Assembly: GCF_029814935.1 (NCBI RefSeq)
Contig: NZ_CP104582.1
Location: 2,604,001-2,668,000, forward strand
Origin: Pseudomonas sp. GD03919
GTDB lineage: Bacteria > Pseudomonadota > Gammaproteobacteria > Pseudomonadales > Pseudomonadaceae
Direction: 5' to 3'
DNA: 64,000 nt
In this document: positions 9,163-17,906 of the stretch, piece after piece
How positions within the stretch are numbered: the stretch's first letter is position 1
Layout: the number at the start of each line of letters is the position of its first letter
Translations under genes and position numbers: made by a program
Notes under the pieces: model-generated
Databases searched by the model: none
What the model saw: only the letters and a program-made list of their open reading frames with translations
Told to the model about the DNA's origin: nothing

Positions 9163-10557
9163 ATGTTGCAGTTGCTGCGCAAGCCAACCCGCAAGGCCCA
9201 GGACGAGGCCGCATTGGACGCTTTGTTCCAACAGCACGACCTTACGACTCGACTCCCGGAGGACTACCAGTGGATGGTGCGCCTGAACGATTTCAGCGCC
9301 AGCCTCCAGCAGCGTATCCGCGCCAGCCTCGGCGCCGCCGTCGGCATCGCCGCGCATGCGCCACAACTGGCGCGCATCGCCGCTGCCAACCAACAAAGCG
9401 GGCAGACGCTGGCACAGTCATCGGAGCTGATCGCCAGCGCCAGCGAGCAGGTCACCACCACACTGGACGCCGAACTGGTGCCCGGTGCCGGCGAAGTCGC
9501 GCGCTTGTCCGCCGAGGTTTCCGCCACCCTCAACCAATGCCAGCAAAGCGGCCAGGCGGTACTACGGCAGGTTGAAGTGATCGATGCCAGCGAGGCGCAA
9601 CTGGCTCAGGTGATCCAGCAACTGGCCGGACAGCTCGATGAAGTGAGCAAGGTCATCGGCGTGATCGCCAGCATCTCCCAGCAGACCAATCTGCTCGCCC
9701 TGAACGCCGCCATCGAGGCTGCCCGCGCCGGCGAACATGGTCGGGGCTTCGCCGTGGTCGCCGAGGAAGTGCGGCGTTTGGCTGGCCATACCACCGATGC
9801 CACCGGCCAGGTCAGTGGCATCATCGAGCGTTTCCGCGAAGGCATGCAGCAGCTCGGCAGTGCCGGCCAGCACATGAACCAGGCGGTGGCCGACGGCCGC
9901 GCCGGTATTCTCGCCGTCAGCGGCGGACTGGACAGCACGCGCCAGGCCATAGACCGCCTGGACGCTCAGGTCGGCCAGATCGCCGCCGGCACCGAGCAGA
10001 TCGGCCAGGCGGTGCGCTCGATCAACGGCGATGTGCAAAACATCGCCCAGGTCGCTGGCGAGCTGCTTGGCAAGGCTGGTCAGGTGCTGCATCACAGCAA
10101 GGCCGTGCGCGAAGACGGTGATCGCCTGCTCGCAGGGCTCGGCGACTTCCGCCTGGAAATTCACGCAGCCGTGCGCGCCAGCGTCGAACAACTGGCCAAA
10201 CGCCACGAGCTGGCCAGCGATGTGACAGCGGCCGAACGACTGCTTGCAGATACGCTGACGCGCGACAGCCGTTTCGAGCTGTTCTACCTGGTAGACAGCC
10301 GCGGCGTGCAGATTTCCGAGAACGTCTTCGCCGCCGATGTGGCGCACGGTGAGGATGCCAGCTGTCGCGGCCGCGACTGGAGCCAACGCCCCTGGTTCCG
10401 CGCCGTGGCCGAGCGAATGGAGAGTCATATCACCCAGGTCTACCGCTCCTCGGCCACAGACGACTTCTGCTTTACCGTTTCAGTCCCCATTGTCGATGAG
10501 CGCGGGCAACTGCTGCGTGTGCTGGGAGCGGACGTGAGGCTCTCGGCGCTGGTGTGA
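9163..10557 (+). CDS. Soluble methyl-accepting chemotaxis protein with C-terminal sensor domain
   Basis: A 464-residue chemoreceptor without a membrane segment. The signalling hairpin [20 protein letters not shown] lies in the middle, at about residues 168-190, followed by [15 protein letters not shown]. The region from about residue 340 onward (FYLVDSRGVQISENVF, WSQRPWFRAV, FCFTVSVPIVDE) resembles a PDC/Cache sensor half, normally extracytoplasmic. The module order, signalling then sensor, is reversed relative to classic receptors. GGGGA precedes the ATG. It is divergent from the amidohydrolase gene. The ligand is unknown. Confidence 0.85.
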   Translation: MLQLLRKPTRKAQDEAALDALFQQHDLTTRLPEDYQWMVRLNDFSASLQQRIRASLGAAVGIAAHAPQLARIAAANQQSGQTLAQSSELIASASEQVTTTLDAELVPGAGEVARLSAEVSATLNQCQQSGQAVLRQVEVIDASEAQLAQVIQQLAGQLDEVSKVIGVIASISQQTNLLALNAAIEAARAGEHGRGFAVVAEEVRRLAGHTTDATGQVSGIIERFREGMQQLGSAGQHMNQAVADGRAGILAVSGGLDSTRQAIDRLDAQVGQIAAGTEQIGQAVRSINGDVQNIAQVAGELLGKAGQVLHHSKAVREDGDRLLAGLGDFRLEIHAAVRASVEQLAKRHELASDVTAAERLLADTLTRDSRFELFYLVDSRGVQISENVFAADVAHGEDASCRGRDWSQRPWFRAVAERMESHITQVYRSSATDDFCFTVSVPIVDERGQLLRVLGADVRLSALV

Positions 10558-10616
10558 TCGGTGCAGGCTGGGCTAGGCTGGCCACTGTCGATTCGTCACA
10601 CCTCAAGATAAGCGCC

Positions 10617-11018
10617 ATGATCCGCATTCACAACAACAAGGGCCTGCAGCAGCAGATCGAAATCGGCTCGCACCAGCTCATCGGCGACGTCTCGCCCGAG
10701 CAGGGCGGGGATGGCGCCGGACCGGACCCGCACGATCTGTTCGACGCCGCGCTCGGCACCTGCAAGGCCATGACCCTGCTGATCTACGCACGCCAGCGCT
10801 GGTTGCCGCTGGCAGGTATCGACGTCAACGTCGAGCGTGACGACAGCGAGGAGCGCCAGGGCAACTACCGCCTGATCGTCGACCTGGCGCTCAAGGGACC
10901 ACTGGACGAGACACAGCGCCAGCAACTGCTGCGCGTGGCGGACAAATGTCCGATCCACAAGCTGATGACCACCACCGACATCCAGATCGAGACCCGCCTG
11001 GCGGGAGCTCCGGCATGA
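10617..11018 (+). CDS. OsmC-family peroxide-reducing protein
   Basis: A 133-residue protein of the OsmC/Ohr superfamily, which reduces organic hydroperoxides with a cysteine pair. The two cysteines are C49 in AALGTCKAMTLL and C111 in DKCPIHKLM, in the expected positions for the OsmC branch. The ATG at 10617 was preferred because the upstream extension overlaps the previous stop region and lacks family similarity; the ribosome site is weak. The stop codon overlaps the pirin start (ATGA), so the two are co-translated. This pairing fits a small oxidative-stress operon. Confidence 0.88.
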   Translation: MIRIHNNKGLQQQIEIGSHQLIGDVSPEQGGDGAGPDPHDLFDAALGTCKAMTLLIYARQRWLPLAGIDVNVERDDSEERQGNYRLIVDLALKGPLDETQRQQLLRVADKCPIHKLMTTTDIQIETRLAGAPA

Positions 11019-11875
11019 GCGAGTTACAGCTGATCCGCCCGCGCGCCGAGGATATTTCCGGCCAACCGATTCTACGTCCCCTGCCCTCGGCACGCTTTCG
11101 CAGCATCGGCCCCTTCGTGTTCTTCGATCATATGCTGGAGCATGACTACCCGGCCGGCAAAGGCATGAATATTGCCCAGCATCCGCATATCGGCCTGTCC
11201 ACCCTCACCTACCTGTTCGAAGGCCAGCTGCAGCACAAGGACAGCCTGGGTTCGGACCAACTGGTGGGCCCTGGCGATGTCAGCTGGATGACCGCAGGGC
11301 GCGCCGTTGCCCACGTCGAACGTACGCCGCCCGAGCAGCTCGGGCAGAACAAGCGAGCCCACGGCCTGCAGGTATGGCTGGCCTTGCCAGAAGCCGAGGA
11401 ACAGTGCGAACCGGCTTACAGTCATCACCCCGCCGCTTCGCTACCCCGCAGCGAAGCCATGGGCGTGCAGATCACCCTGATCGCCGGCAGTGGTTTCTGC
11501 CTCGAATCACCAGTACCGGTTCGCTCACCGACCCTGTATGCCGAGCTGCGTCTGGGCGCTGGGGTCAGCCTGCTGATCCCGACCGAATACAGCGAGCGCG
11601 CCCTGTACCTGATCGATGGCGAAGCGGAACTGGATGGCGAGACGCTGCCCAGGCACACCATGGCCGTGATCCCGGCAGGTGAAACGCCTCTGCTCAGCGC
11701 CTACGGTGAGTGCCACCTGGCCCTGATCGGCGGCGAGCCCACCGGCCCGCGGCGTATGAACTGGAACTTCGTCGCCAGCACCGGGGAGCTGATCGAACAG
11801 GCGCGCCAGCGCTGGGCCGTCGGCGACTGGCCACAAGTGCCAGGCGAAACCACGCGCATCGAATTGCCGCGCTGA
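11015..11875 (+). CDS. Pirin-family bicupin protein
   Basis: A 286-residue pirin homologue. The metal ligands are visible in the N-terminal cupin: H56 and H58 in QHPHIGLSTLTYLFEG, H100 and E102 in AVAHVERTP. Bacterial pirins are iron-binding proteins, some with quercetin dioxygenase activity. The C-terminal cupin contains LYLIDGEAEL. It overlaps the OsmC gene by four bases. The true function in this organism cannot be deduced. Confidence 0.9.
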   Translation: MSELQLIRPRAEDISGQPILRPLPSARFRSIGPFVFFDHMLEHDYPAGKGMNIAQHPHIGLSTLTYLFEGQLQHKDSLGSDQLVGPGDVSWMTAGRAVAHVERTPPEQLGQNKRAHGLQVWLALPEAEEQCEPAYSHHPAASLPRSEAMGVQITLIAGSGFCLESPVPVRSPTLYAELRLGAGVSLLIPTEYSERALYLIDGEAELDGETLPRHTMAVIPAGETPLLSAYGECHLALIGGEPTGPRRMNWNFVASTGELIEQARQRWAVGDWPQVPGETTRIELPR

Positions 11876-11972
11876 AACCCGTGCCGGCGACTTTTTGTTA
11901 CCTGTGCGTGATCCAGAAGCGCAGTGCCCGGGTATAAGCTGCATGCGGATTTTTCAGGCCAACGGATGACCC

Positions 11973-12521
11973 ATGGCAGATCGCGAGTTCGACTACGAAA
12001 GCACCCTGGAAGCCTGTGCACGCGGCGACAAACGAGCCTTCCAGGCGCTCTATCGGCAAGAAGCCGGGCAATTGCTCGGCCCTGGCCATCAGCATGCTGG
12101 GGCGGCGCGATATGGCCGAGGACTGCCTGCACGATGCATGCGTGCGTATCTGGCAACACGCTGCACGCTTTCGACGCGAGCTGGGTAGCGGTCGCGCCTG
12201 GGTGCATAGCATCCTGCGGCTACCGCGTGCTCAATGCCCTGCGCAGTGGCGACGCATACCGAGGTGGACGATGAGTTCTTCGAGCGCGTGCTGGACGACA
12301 GCCCACAGGCTGAAGCCAAGGCGCTGGAGCAAGCCGAGCAGCGCCTGCTGCGCAACTGCCTGCAGCGCCTGGAAAAGCCGCGCCATAACCCGATTCTGCT
12401 GGCCTTCTACCGGGGCCTGAGCCATGAACAGATCGCCAGCCGCCTGAGCACCCCGCTGGGTACCATCAAAGGCCGTATCCACGCCTGTCTGCGCGCGCTG
12501 CAGGAGTGTCTGCAAGCATGA
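11973..12521 (+). pseudogene. ECF-type RNA polymerase sigma factor, broken by three frameshifts
   Basis: The sigma-70 region 2 and region 4 pieces are all present but in different frames. Frame one gives ADREFDYESTLEACARGDKR and continues to QLLG; near 12073 it shifts to SMLGRRDMAEDCLHDACVRI; near 12220 it shifts to YRVLNALRSGDAYR; near 12260 it shifts to EVDDEFFERVLDD and on to the helix-turn-helix region LSHEQIASRLSTPLGTIKGR. Three indels in 550 bp rule out expression of a full sigma factor unless they are sequencing errors. The stop overlaps the anti-sigma start (ATGA), so this was a sigma/anti-sigma operon. Confidence 0.85.
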
Positions 12522-12645
12522 TTCCGCACGATCCCGTAGAACGGCGCGCCCTGATTGGCGAATACCAGCTCGGCCTGCTCGACGAGCACGAAGCGGCCGA
12601 AGTGCGCCAGTTGCTCGAAGACGATGAAAATGCCGCCCGCATGGC
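12518..12645 (+). pseudogene. Anti-sigma factor, truncated after about 43 codons by a MITE
   Basis: The frame starts MIPHDPVERRALIGEYQLG and continues LLDEHEAAEVRQLL, the N-terminal zinc-less anti-sigma pattern usually followed by a transmembrane segment. After ENAARM the frame enters a MITE at 12646 and reads repeat DNA to a stop at 12787. The membrane and periplasmic parts are absent downstream of the MITE as well, so sequence was lost and not merely interrupted. It partners the broken sigma gene. Confidence 0.8.
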
Positions 12646-12821
12646 TAATGCCAGTCAGTTAAGGCTGTACGCGTTTGGCTCCCCTCTACCGTTTACGGGA
12701 GAGGGGCTGGGGGAGAGGGCCGAAATACCGCGAAACGGCCATTTACCCCTCTCCGAACATGGCTCGCCAGAGGGGCGAGGGGACTGATCGTAGGCAGTCG
12801 GCGCTTAACTGATCAGCATTA
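12646..12821. mobile_element. MITE copy 1 with IS4-like terminal inverted repeats (176 bp)
   Basis: The left end is TAATGCCAGTCAGTTAAG and the right end, read on the other strand, is TAATGCTGATCAGTTAAG; they agree at 15 of 18 positions. The interior contains the GGGAGAGGGG / CCCCTCTCC hairpins and is homologous to copy 2 at 17696-17873 in opposite orientation. No open reading frame of its own was seen. No target duplication is visible, consistent with deletion of the left flank together with the rest of the anti-sigma gene. The sequence just to the right, ending GGCAGGTTTT, looks like the right half of a terminator. Confidence 0.8.
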
Positions 12822-12850
12822 GGCTGAAGGCAGGTTTTACACAGAGGATT

Positions 12851-13855
12851 TCAGCAAGCTGGTTGCTCGGCCCAGCGCTCCTTGATGCGCAGAATTTCCG
12901 GCAGACAATCGATGAACAGCTCGACCAGGCGCGGATCGAAGTGACGACCGCTCTGTTCACGCAGGAAAGCCACGGCATCCTCCACGGACCAGGCCTGCTT
13001 GTAGGGCCGCACGCTGGTCAGGGCATCGAACACATCGGCGATGGCAACGATGCGCCCTTCCAGGGGTATATCCTCACCCTTCAGGCCATTGGGATAACCA
13101 CTGCCATCCCACTTCTCATGGTGCGACAGGGCAATACGATGCGCCGTGCGCAGCAGCCCCGAGCTGTGCTCGCCGATGATCCGCGCACCGATTTCTACGT
13201 GCTGACGCATCACCTGCCACTCTTCTTCGTCGAGCTTGCCCGGCTTGCGCAGCACCGCATCGGGAATGCCGATCTTGCCGACATCGTGCATCGGCGCGGC
13301 GTTGAGCAGCTCCTCGGCCGCGCTTTCGCTGAAGCCGGCCGCCAGCGCCAGCACCCTGGAGAAATGACTCATGCGAATTACGTGCAGGCCCGTTTCGTTA
13401 TCCTTGTACTCGGCAGCCATACCCAGACGCTGAACGATCTGCAGGCGGGTCTGCCTGAGCTCGTCGACACGCACCAGCGACAGATGCGTGCGCACCCGCG
13501 CCCGCACGATGGGTGGGCTGACCGGTTTGGTGATGTAGTCCACCGCACCGACTTCGAAGCCGCGCGTCTCATTCTCGACGTCGCCGAGGGCGCTGACGAA
13601 GATCACGGGAATGGTCTTCAGCTCAGGGCTGGCCTTGAGCTGCTCGCACACCTCGTAGCCGGTCATGCCGGGCATCATCACGTCGAGCAGGATCAGATCG
13701 GGCCGCTCGCGCTCAGCCATTTCCAGCGCGCGCATGCCCTCCTTGGCGAACAGCAGGCGGTAGTCCTCCTGCAGGATATGGCGCAGCACCTGCAGGTTGG
13801 TGGGTTCGTCATCGACCAGCAACAGCAGCGGACGGGTATCGGCAGCCTGATTCAT
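12851..13855 (-). CDS. Response regulator with HD-GYP cyclic-di-GMP phosphodiesterase domain
   Basis: A 334-residue RpfG-like regulator. The receiver domain has its phospho-acceptor at D58 in DLILLDVMMPG and the lysine in YITKPVSPP. The HD-GYP domain has the HD pair at H190-D191 in APMHDVGKIG and HHEKWDGSGYP at 245-255, the signature of enzymes that hydrolyse cyclic di-GMP. Its start overlaps the stop of the upstream hybrid kinase (ATGA), so the kinase is the likely phosphodonor. It would couple an MHYT-sensed signal to lower cyclic di-GMP and hence to motility or biofilm decisions. Confidence 0.93.
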   Translation of the reverse strand: MNQAADTRPLLLLVDDEPTNLQVLRHILQEDYRLLFAKEGMRALEMAERERPDLILLDVMMPGMTGYEVCEQLKASPELKTIPVIFVSALGDVENETRGFEVGAVDYITKPVSPPIVRARVRTHLSLVRVDELRQTRLQIVQRLGMAAEYKDNETGLHVIRMSHFSRVLALAAGFSESAAEELLNAAPMHDVGKIGIPDAVLRKPGKLDEEEWQVMRQHVEIGARIIGEHSSGLLRTAHRIALSHHEKWDGSGYPNGLKGEDIPLEGRIVAIADVFDALTSVRPYKQAWSVEDAVAFLREQSGRHFDPRLVELFIDCLPEILRIKERWAEQPAC

Positions 13856-16800
13856 GATGGAGTCGTTTCCTCGTCTTGCAGTTGCAGCAACAGTTGATCG
13901 AGCACCAGCAGTGCCTGATCGAAATCGAAGTCATCGAGCGCCTGGCGCAGGCTGCTCAGAGTGCTGGCATGGGCGCTGCCGCTTGCAGCCCGCTCGATGG
14001 CCTGCAGTGCCTCATCGTCGAGGCTGCCACGCACCAGGGCGCTACGCAGTTGCATCGCATGGCTGAGCAACACCTGCGGATCAATGCTCGAACCGGGCAC
14101 ATCGGCGCTGGCCTGCGGCACCTGCGGCAGGTTCTCGCGGATGGCCTGCAGAGCTCGCTCGAGGTCGCGCAGCAGCCTGCCCAGCGTGGCTTGGTCATGT
14201 GCGACGAACGCCTGCTCGATTTCCCGGCCGAGGCTGCTCAGATGGTTCAAGGCCAAATTGGCGGCCGCACCGTGCATGCGATGTGCAAGTGCCCGCCCGT
14301 TTTCCCAGTCGTGCGCCTGCACCGACTGCTGCAAGCGCATGCTCAAGTCAGCCTGCTCGGTGATGAACACGCTGATCGCCTGGGCCATGCGTAACGGCCC
14401 ACCCCATAAGCGGCTGCCACGCACCCAGTCGAACAAGCTGTCGTCGGCAACTTGGGTGGCACTGACGACGGCGCCGGGCACATCGGTCAAACCGAGCAAA
14501 CGCGCCATTTCCCAGAGCAGTGCATTGAGATCCAGCGGTTTCGAGGCAAAGGCATTCATCCCCGCATCCAGCGCATCCTGGCGATCCTGGTCGAGTACGC
14601 TGGCGGTCAGCGCAATGATCGGTATCGCTTCTCGCGCCTCACTGGCCTCCAGCTGACGAATGCGCCGCGAGGCCTCCAAACCATCGACACCCGGCATCTG
14701 TACGTCCATCAGAATGATGTCGAAACGCTCTTCGGCGAATGCCAGCAGCGCCGCCTCGCCATCGGCCACGCAACGAACGCGGTGCCCGAAGTGTTCCAGG
14801 CTCAGCTGCAGCAACTCGAGGTTCTGCGGCACGTCATCGGCGGCCAGAATATTCAACTGGCGCAACGCCGGCAGCTCGCTACGCGGTTGCGCGGCCAGAC
14901 GTTTGCCGGCCCGCAAGGGCAACTCGACGGTGAAGCAGCTGCCCTGCCCCTCGCGACTCTCGACCCGCAAGCGGCCGCCCATCAGCTCGACCAACTGGCG
15001 GGAAATGGTCGTACCGAGACCGGTGCCACCAAAACGTCGACTCATCGACGCATCGGCCTGGGCAAAGGGCTCGAAGATTTTCTCCAGGCGCTCGGCGGCG
15101 ATACCGATACCGGTATCCTGCACCGCCAGACGCATGGCACCCGGCTCGCCCGTAATCTTCAGCCGCACCTCACCCTGCAGGGTGAATTTCACCGCATTGC
15201 CGAGCAGATTGGTCAGTACCTGCTGCAAGCGCAGCGGGTCGCCACAGAAGAACTCGCAGAGCGTCGCCGGGTAATCCAGATAAAGCTGCAATCCTTTGCT
15301 CTCGGCCGTCAGGCGTTGGCTGGCGATCACCTGCTCGCAAACTTCGCGCAGGGAAAAGTCCAGCTGCTCCAGCTCGATGGCGCCGCGATCGAGTTTGGCG
15401 GTATCGAGAATGTCGTTGAGCAACCCCAGCAGCGAGCGTGAGGAGTTTTGTACGGTGCCGAGATGACGGCGCTGCTCGCCGGACAGTGGCGTTTGCAGCA
15501 GCAACTCGGTGAAACCGATGATGGCATTCATCGGCGTACGAATTTCGTGGCTCATATTGGCCAGGAAGCTGCTGCGGGCGGCAGCGGCCGCTTCGGCACG
15601 ATCACGGGCAGCGCGCAAATCCTGCTCCATCACACGGCGGGGAGTCAGGTCGGTGGCCAACTTGACCACCTTGAACGGCTTACCATCGGTGTCGAAGATC
15701 GGGTTGTAGCTGGCCTGAATCCATACTTCCCGACCGCACTTGGCAAGGCGCCGGTATTCGCCCATACGGAGTTGCCCAGCACGCAGCTCTGCCCAGACTT
15801 CGCGATAGACATCACTGGCAACCAGTTCAGGGGCGCAGAACATGGCATGGTGATGGCCGACCACCTCTTCGCGGTTATAACCAAACAAGGCCAGCGCGTT
15901 GTCGTTGATTTCGAGGATATTGCCATCTAGGTCGAACTCGACCAACGCCATGGCCTTGCTGATAGCCGTGACCTTGCCCTCGTACTCGGCATTACGCCGC
16001 TTGGTCTCGGTCTGATCGATCAGCACGCCGTCGATCCAGCGTGGAACGCCCTGCTCGTCACACACCGCGCTGCCGCTTTCCCAGATCCAGTGTTCGGCTC
16101 CATCGCGATCGAACAAACGATATTCGACGGTGTAATTGCGTGCCTGCTCGATGGCCAGGGCCACCTCATCGGCCACCCGCTGGTAATCGTCGGGGTGGTA
16201 GAGATCGGCAATCGCGCAACGCTTGCTGATGAAGTCCTCGGCACTGTATCCGGTCAGGGTCTGCACCGCATCGCTGATCAACAGCATGGTCCAGTCACGA
16301 TCCAGCAGGCAGCGGAATGACACACCGGGAATATTGCTGATCAACGAACGGTACTGTTGTTCGCTCTCGCGCAGGGCCTTCTCCATCGCCTGTCGCTCAC
16401 TGATATCGGCAACGAACACCACGAATAGCGGTCGGCTACCGGCATGCGTGACGCCGACACTGATGCGCACGGGTTTCTCCGCGCCCTCGCGGGTCAGACA
16501 GATCAATTCACGTTCGCCGGCGGGCAGGGTCAGCCGGCCGGTTCTCAGGTATTGCTCCACCTGCGCCTCGATCCCGCCAATGTAGGGCGCCGAGATCAGT
16601 GTCCTCATATGCCGGCCCATGAGTTCATCGGGCGTCCAGCCGAACAGCCGCGAAACCGCACGGTTGGCCGAACGCAGCGTGCCGGTGTGATCGACCGTGA
16701 CGATGGCATCGAGTGCGGTATCGAAGATCGAGCGCAGGTGCTGTTCGCTCGCCTTGAGCTGATGGCTCATGCGGCGGTAGCGCAGCAAGGTATTGACCAC

Positions 16801-17544
16801 TACCACGAACACCGTAAGCGCCACGGTCAGCAGCGTGATGGCGAGAGCAATGTAGCCACTGTCGACCACTGCCATCGGCGCTTCGGATTCCGCCGTGCCG
16901 ACAAAACGCGCAGCCGCCATGCCGGTGTAATGCATGCCACTGATGGCCAGGCCCATTACCAGGGCGCTGAGCAGCAGCGCCCAGGGCGTCGGCAAACGCC
17001 CCTCCAGACCGAAGCGCACCCACAACGCGAGAATCGCCAGCGCGACAGCCACAACGATGGACAGGGCAAACATCCAGGGGTCATAGCGCAACAGCGGCGC
17101 CATCTGCATCGCCGCCATACCGCTGTAATGCATGGCGCCGATACCGGCACCGACCAGTACCCCTCCGACGCAAAGCTGCTGCAGGCTGAGCTCACGCCGG
17201 GAAAGCAGACTCAATGCCACCCAGGACGCCGCCAGGCTCGGCAACATCGACAGCAGCGTGATGCCAAAATCGAAGCGCACTGCCGCGCACAGCTCGAAGG
17301 CGAGCATGCCGAGAAAGTGCATGGCCCAGATGCCGACACCCAGTGCCAGCGAACCGGTGAAGATGGTGATATGCCTGGCGACTGGATGCGCACTTTTGCG
17401 CGCCTCGCCAGCCAGTTGCAAAGCCATGCCCGCAGCGAAGGCGGCAATGGCCAGAGACAGCAGCACGAGCGGAGCATCGTAGCTGCTGAGCACAAGGACG
17501 CCTGGGTCTGCGCCCATGATGAAGAACAACTCGATAATCGACAT
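13852..17544 (-). CDS. MHYT-PAS hybrid sensor histidine kinase with receiver and Hpt domains
   Basis: A 1230-residue membrane kinase. The first 245 residues form seven membrane helices carrying three MHYT motifs ([31 protein letters not shown]), a module proposed to bind copper and sense a diatomic gas or redox state. Three PAS domains follow, then the phosphorylated histidine in [17 protein letters not shown], an ATPase domain, a receiver ([14 protein letters not shown]) and a C-terminal Hpt ([10 protein letters not shown]). The start MSIIELF was chosen over 17577 because the extension enters a tandem repeat. All phosphorelay residues are intact. It overlaps the HD-GYP regulator by four bases and so feeds it. 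Confidence 0.93.
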   Translation of the reverse strand: MSIIELFFIMGADPGVLVLSSYDAPLVLLSLAIAAFAAGMALQLAGEARKSAHPVARHITIFTGSLALGVGIWAMHFLGMLAFELCAAVRFDFGITLLSMLPSLAASWVALSLLSRRELSLQQLCVGGVLVGAGIGAMHYSGMAAMQMAPLLRYDPWMFALSIVVAVALAILALWVRFGLEGRLPTPWALLLSALVMGLAISGMHYTGMAAARFVGTAESEAPMAVVDSGYIALAITLLTVALTVFVVVVNTLLRYRRMSHQLKASEQHLRSIFDTALDAIVTVDHTGTLRSANRAVSRLFGWTPDELMGRHMRTLISAPYIGGIEAQVEQYLRTGRLTLPAGERELICLTREGAEKPVRISVGVTHAGSRPLFVVFVADISERQAMEKALRESEQQYRSLISNIPGVSFRCLLDRDWTMLLISDAVQTLTGYSAEDFISKRCAIADLYHPDDYQRVADEVALAIEQARNYTVEYRLFDRDGAEHWIWESGSAVCDEQGVPRWIDGVLIDQTETKRRNAEYEGKVTAISKAMALVEFDLDGNILEINDNALALFGYNREEVVGHHHAMFCAPELVASDVYREVWAELRAGQLRMGEYRRLAKCGREVWIQASYNPIFDTDGKPFKVVKLATDLTPRRVMEQDLRAARDRAEAAAAARSSFLANMSHEIRTPMNAIIGFTELLLQTPLSGEQRRHLGTVQNSSRSLLGLLNDILDTAKLDRGAIELEQLDFSLREVCEQVIASQRLTAESKGLQLYLDYPATLCEFFCGDPLRLQQVLTNLLGNAVKFTLQGEVRLKITGEPGAMRLAVQDTGIGIAAERLEKIFEPFAQADASMSRRFGGTGLGTTISRQLVELMGGRLRVESREGQGSCFTVELPLRAGKRLAAQPRSELPALRQLNILAADDVPQNLELLQLSLEHFGHRVRCVADGEAALLAFAEERFDIILMDVQMPGVDGLEASRRIRQLEASEAREAIPIIALTASVLDQDRQDALDAGMNAFASKPLDLNALLWEMARLLGLTDVPGAVVSATQVADDSLFDWVRGSRLWGGPLRMAQAISVFITEQADLSMRLQQSVQAHDWENGRALAHRMHGAAANLALNHLSSLGREIEQAFVAHDQATLGRLLRDLERALQAIRENLPQVPQASADVPGSSIDPQVLLSHAMQLRSALVRGSLDDEALQAIERAASGSAHASTLSSLRQALDDFDFDQALLVLDQLLLQLQDEETTPS

Positions 17545-17575
17545 ACAACCCCGATGCGCCGGCAGAAAGCCAGCC

Positions 17576-17649
17576 AATTGCCAGCCTCCAAAACGACAGG
17601 GCTGAGCTTGTCAATTGCCAGCATCTAAAACGACAGGGCTGAGCTTGTC
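17576..17649. repeat. Two tandem 37-bp repeats upstream of the MHYT kinase
   Basis: Unit one is 17576-17612 and unit two 17613-17649; both begin AATTGCCAGC and end GCTGAGCTTGTC, differing at two positions, and are followed by AATT. They lie 32 bp upstream of the kinase start, within its leader or promoter. The duplication may alter expression; no known protein site was recognised. Confidence 0.85.
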
Positions 17650-17679
17650 AATTAAAGCCGTTCAATCATTCCCATAGAA

Positions 17680-17888
17680 AAGCCCGCCGAAGCAGGAATG
17701 CTGTTCACATAAGAAATGGTCGGACGCGATGAGTCCCCTCGCCCCTTTGGGGAGAGGGTTAGGGAGAGGGGAAAACTGGCAGGTTTGCGGTGTTTTCAGC
17801 CCTCTCCCCCAGCCCCTCCCCCATAAATGGGAGAGGGGAGCCAAACGTGTGCAACCTTAAGTGAACAGCATTACGCCGAAGCGGGCTT
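17680..17888 (-). terminator. htpG terminator split by a MITE
   Basis: On the minus strand the arms AAGCCCGC (17888-17881) and GCGGGCTT (17687-17680) would form an eight-pair stem with a TTCG loop followed by TTTCT. MITE copy 2 and its duplicated target lie between the arms, so the loop is now about 190 bases. The original site is 15-40 bp downstream of the htpG stop. Whether it still terminates is unknown. Confidence 0.75.
17696..17873. mobile_element. MITE copy 2, inserted in the htpG terminator loop (178 bp)
   Basis: The ends are GAATGCTGTTCACATAAG and, on the other strand, TAATGCTGTTCACTTAAG, agreeing at 16 of 18 positions. The target duplication CGCCGAAGC(A/G)G is present at 17685-17695 and 17874-17884 with one mismatch. 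The interior carries CCCTCTCC hairpins, and its right part is homologous to the left part of copy 1 (shared block ACGTTTGGCTCCCCTCT-like). No gene is encoded. With the 37-bp repeats it fills the 362-bp gap between the kinase and htpG. Confidence 0.88.
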
Positions 17889-17906
17889 GTTCCAGTACCT
17901 GGCAGA

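Noticed and set aside
12518..12787. Open frame through the anti-sigma gene and MITE as a novel 90-residue protein
   Set aside because: The second half is translated repeat DNA, so it is a truncation and not a designed fusion.
17662..17844. 60-residue minus-strand frame between the kinase and htpG
   Set aside because: It lies almost wholly inside MITE copy 2 and its terminator target.
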